Virus record (IMG/VR): IMGVR_UViG_3300024520_000194
Coordinates: 1-39,583 of that record
DNA length: 39,583 bases
Direction: 5' to 3' (one strand)
From: a virus
Below the pieces are notes generated by a model. The model had not been told where the DNA came from. It saw nothing but the letters and a program-made list of their open reading frames with translations, and searched no databases. Below are positions 39,541 through 39,583 of the stretch, piece by piece. Numbering within the stretch: the first letter of the stretch is position 1; every line of letters starts with the position of its first letter. The position numbers were made by a program, and so were the translations under genes.

Positions 39541-39583
39541 TCATGGCTTTTTGGGCAGCAGCCTCTTTCGCGCTCACCGCTTT
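39447..39583. repeat. Terminal overlap, right copy (same as 1-137)
   Basis: Repeats the first 137 bases with one mismatch (39457 C against A at position 11). See the left copy for interpretation. Confidence 0.9.
39543..39583 (+). CDS. gp14-like internal virion protein, 5' end (duplicate of 97-492)
   Basis: First 41 bases of the gp14-like gene, cut by the window end and identical to 97-137. It shows that the gene follows tail tubular protein B directly when the genome is closed. Confidence 0.9.
   Translation, partial: MAFWAAASFALTA

Overview
The window is essentially one complete genome of a short-tailed (podovirus-like) double-stranded DNA phage. The first 137 bases repeat the last 137 bases with a single mismatch, so the contig closes into a circle of about 39,446 bp. 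Structural genes follow the T7-type order: terminase, portal, a small Bbp19-like protein, scaffold, coat, small virion proteins, tail tubular A and B, and large internal (ejection) proteins. The rest is not T7-like. I find no RNA polymerase, DNA polymerase, integrase or tRNA. The early genes encode a primase-helicase of the Prim-Pol/D5 type, an SSB, an ERF single-strand annealing protein, a YqaJ-type exonuclease and an ERCC4-family nuclease. The host cannot be named from the sequence; good Shine-Dalgarno sites and ATG/GTG/TTG starts point to a bacterium.

Layout. On the circle there are two opposed gene blocks. The plus-strand late block runs from 25,842 to 39,540, continues across the closure, and ends at 11,289. 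In order it holds small and large terminase, portal, Bbp19-like protein, scaffold, major capsid, two related small virion proteins, a further small protein, a long repeat protein fused in frame to tail tubular protein A, tail tubular protein B, a gp14-like protein, two ~1,460-1,480-residue ejection proteins, two small membrane proteins and three very basic proteins. The minus-strand early block runs from 25,821 down to 11,294. In order it holds a zinc-ribbon protein, SSB, an excisionase-like HTH protein, two small proteins, primase-helicase, ERCC4 nuclease, a 1.2-kb non-coding region, several unknowns, a DUF932-like protein, a GP88-family protein, a 0.5-kb repeat-bearing non-coding region, many very small genes, an XRE repressor-like protein, YqaJ exonuclease, ERF and a conserved small protein. 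The blocks diverge across only 20 bp at 25.82 kb and converge with a 4-bp gap at 11.29 kb.

How it may work together (inference): Prim-Pol/helicase and SSB start replication, with the host polymerase doing synthesis; YqaJ, ERF and the ERCC4 nuclease form a recombination module that could build concatemers for packaging. The 19.8-21.06 kb region has no convincing gene. It carries consecutive hairpins, iteron-like inverted repeats, palindromes and a G-quadruplex motif, and is my best candidate for a replication origin and/or early control region. Some of its words recur at the start of the XRE-like regulator gene.

Most notable points: an in-frame nested tail tubular protein A inside a repeat adhesin reading frame; the structured non-coding hub; motif sharing between the hub and the XRE gene; a cassette of three highly basic proteins; an opposite-strand gene between the primase and its terminator; and no recognisable endolysin.
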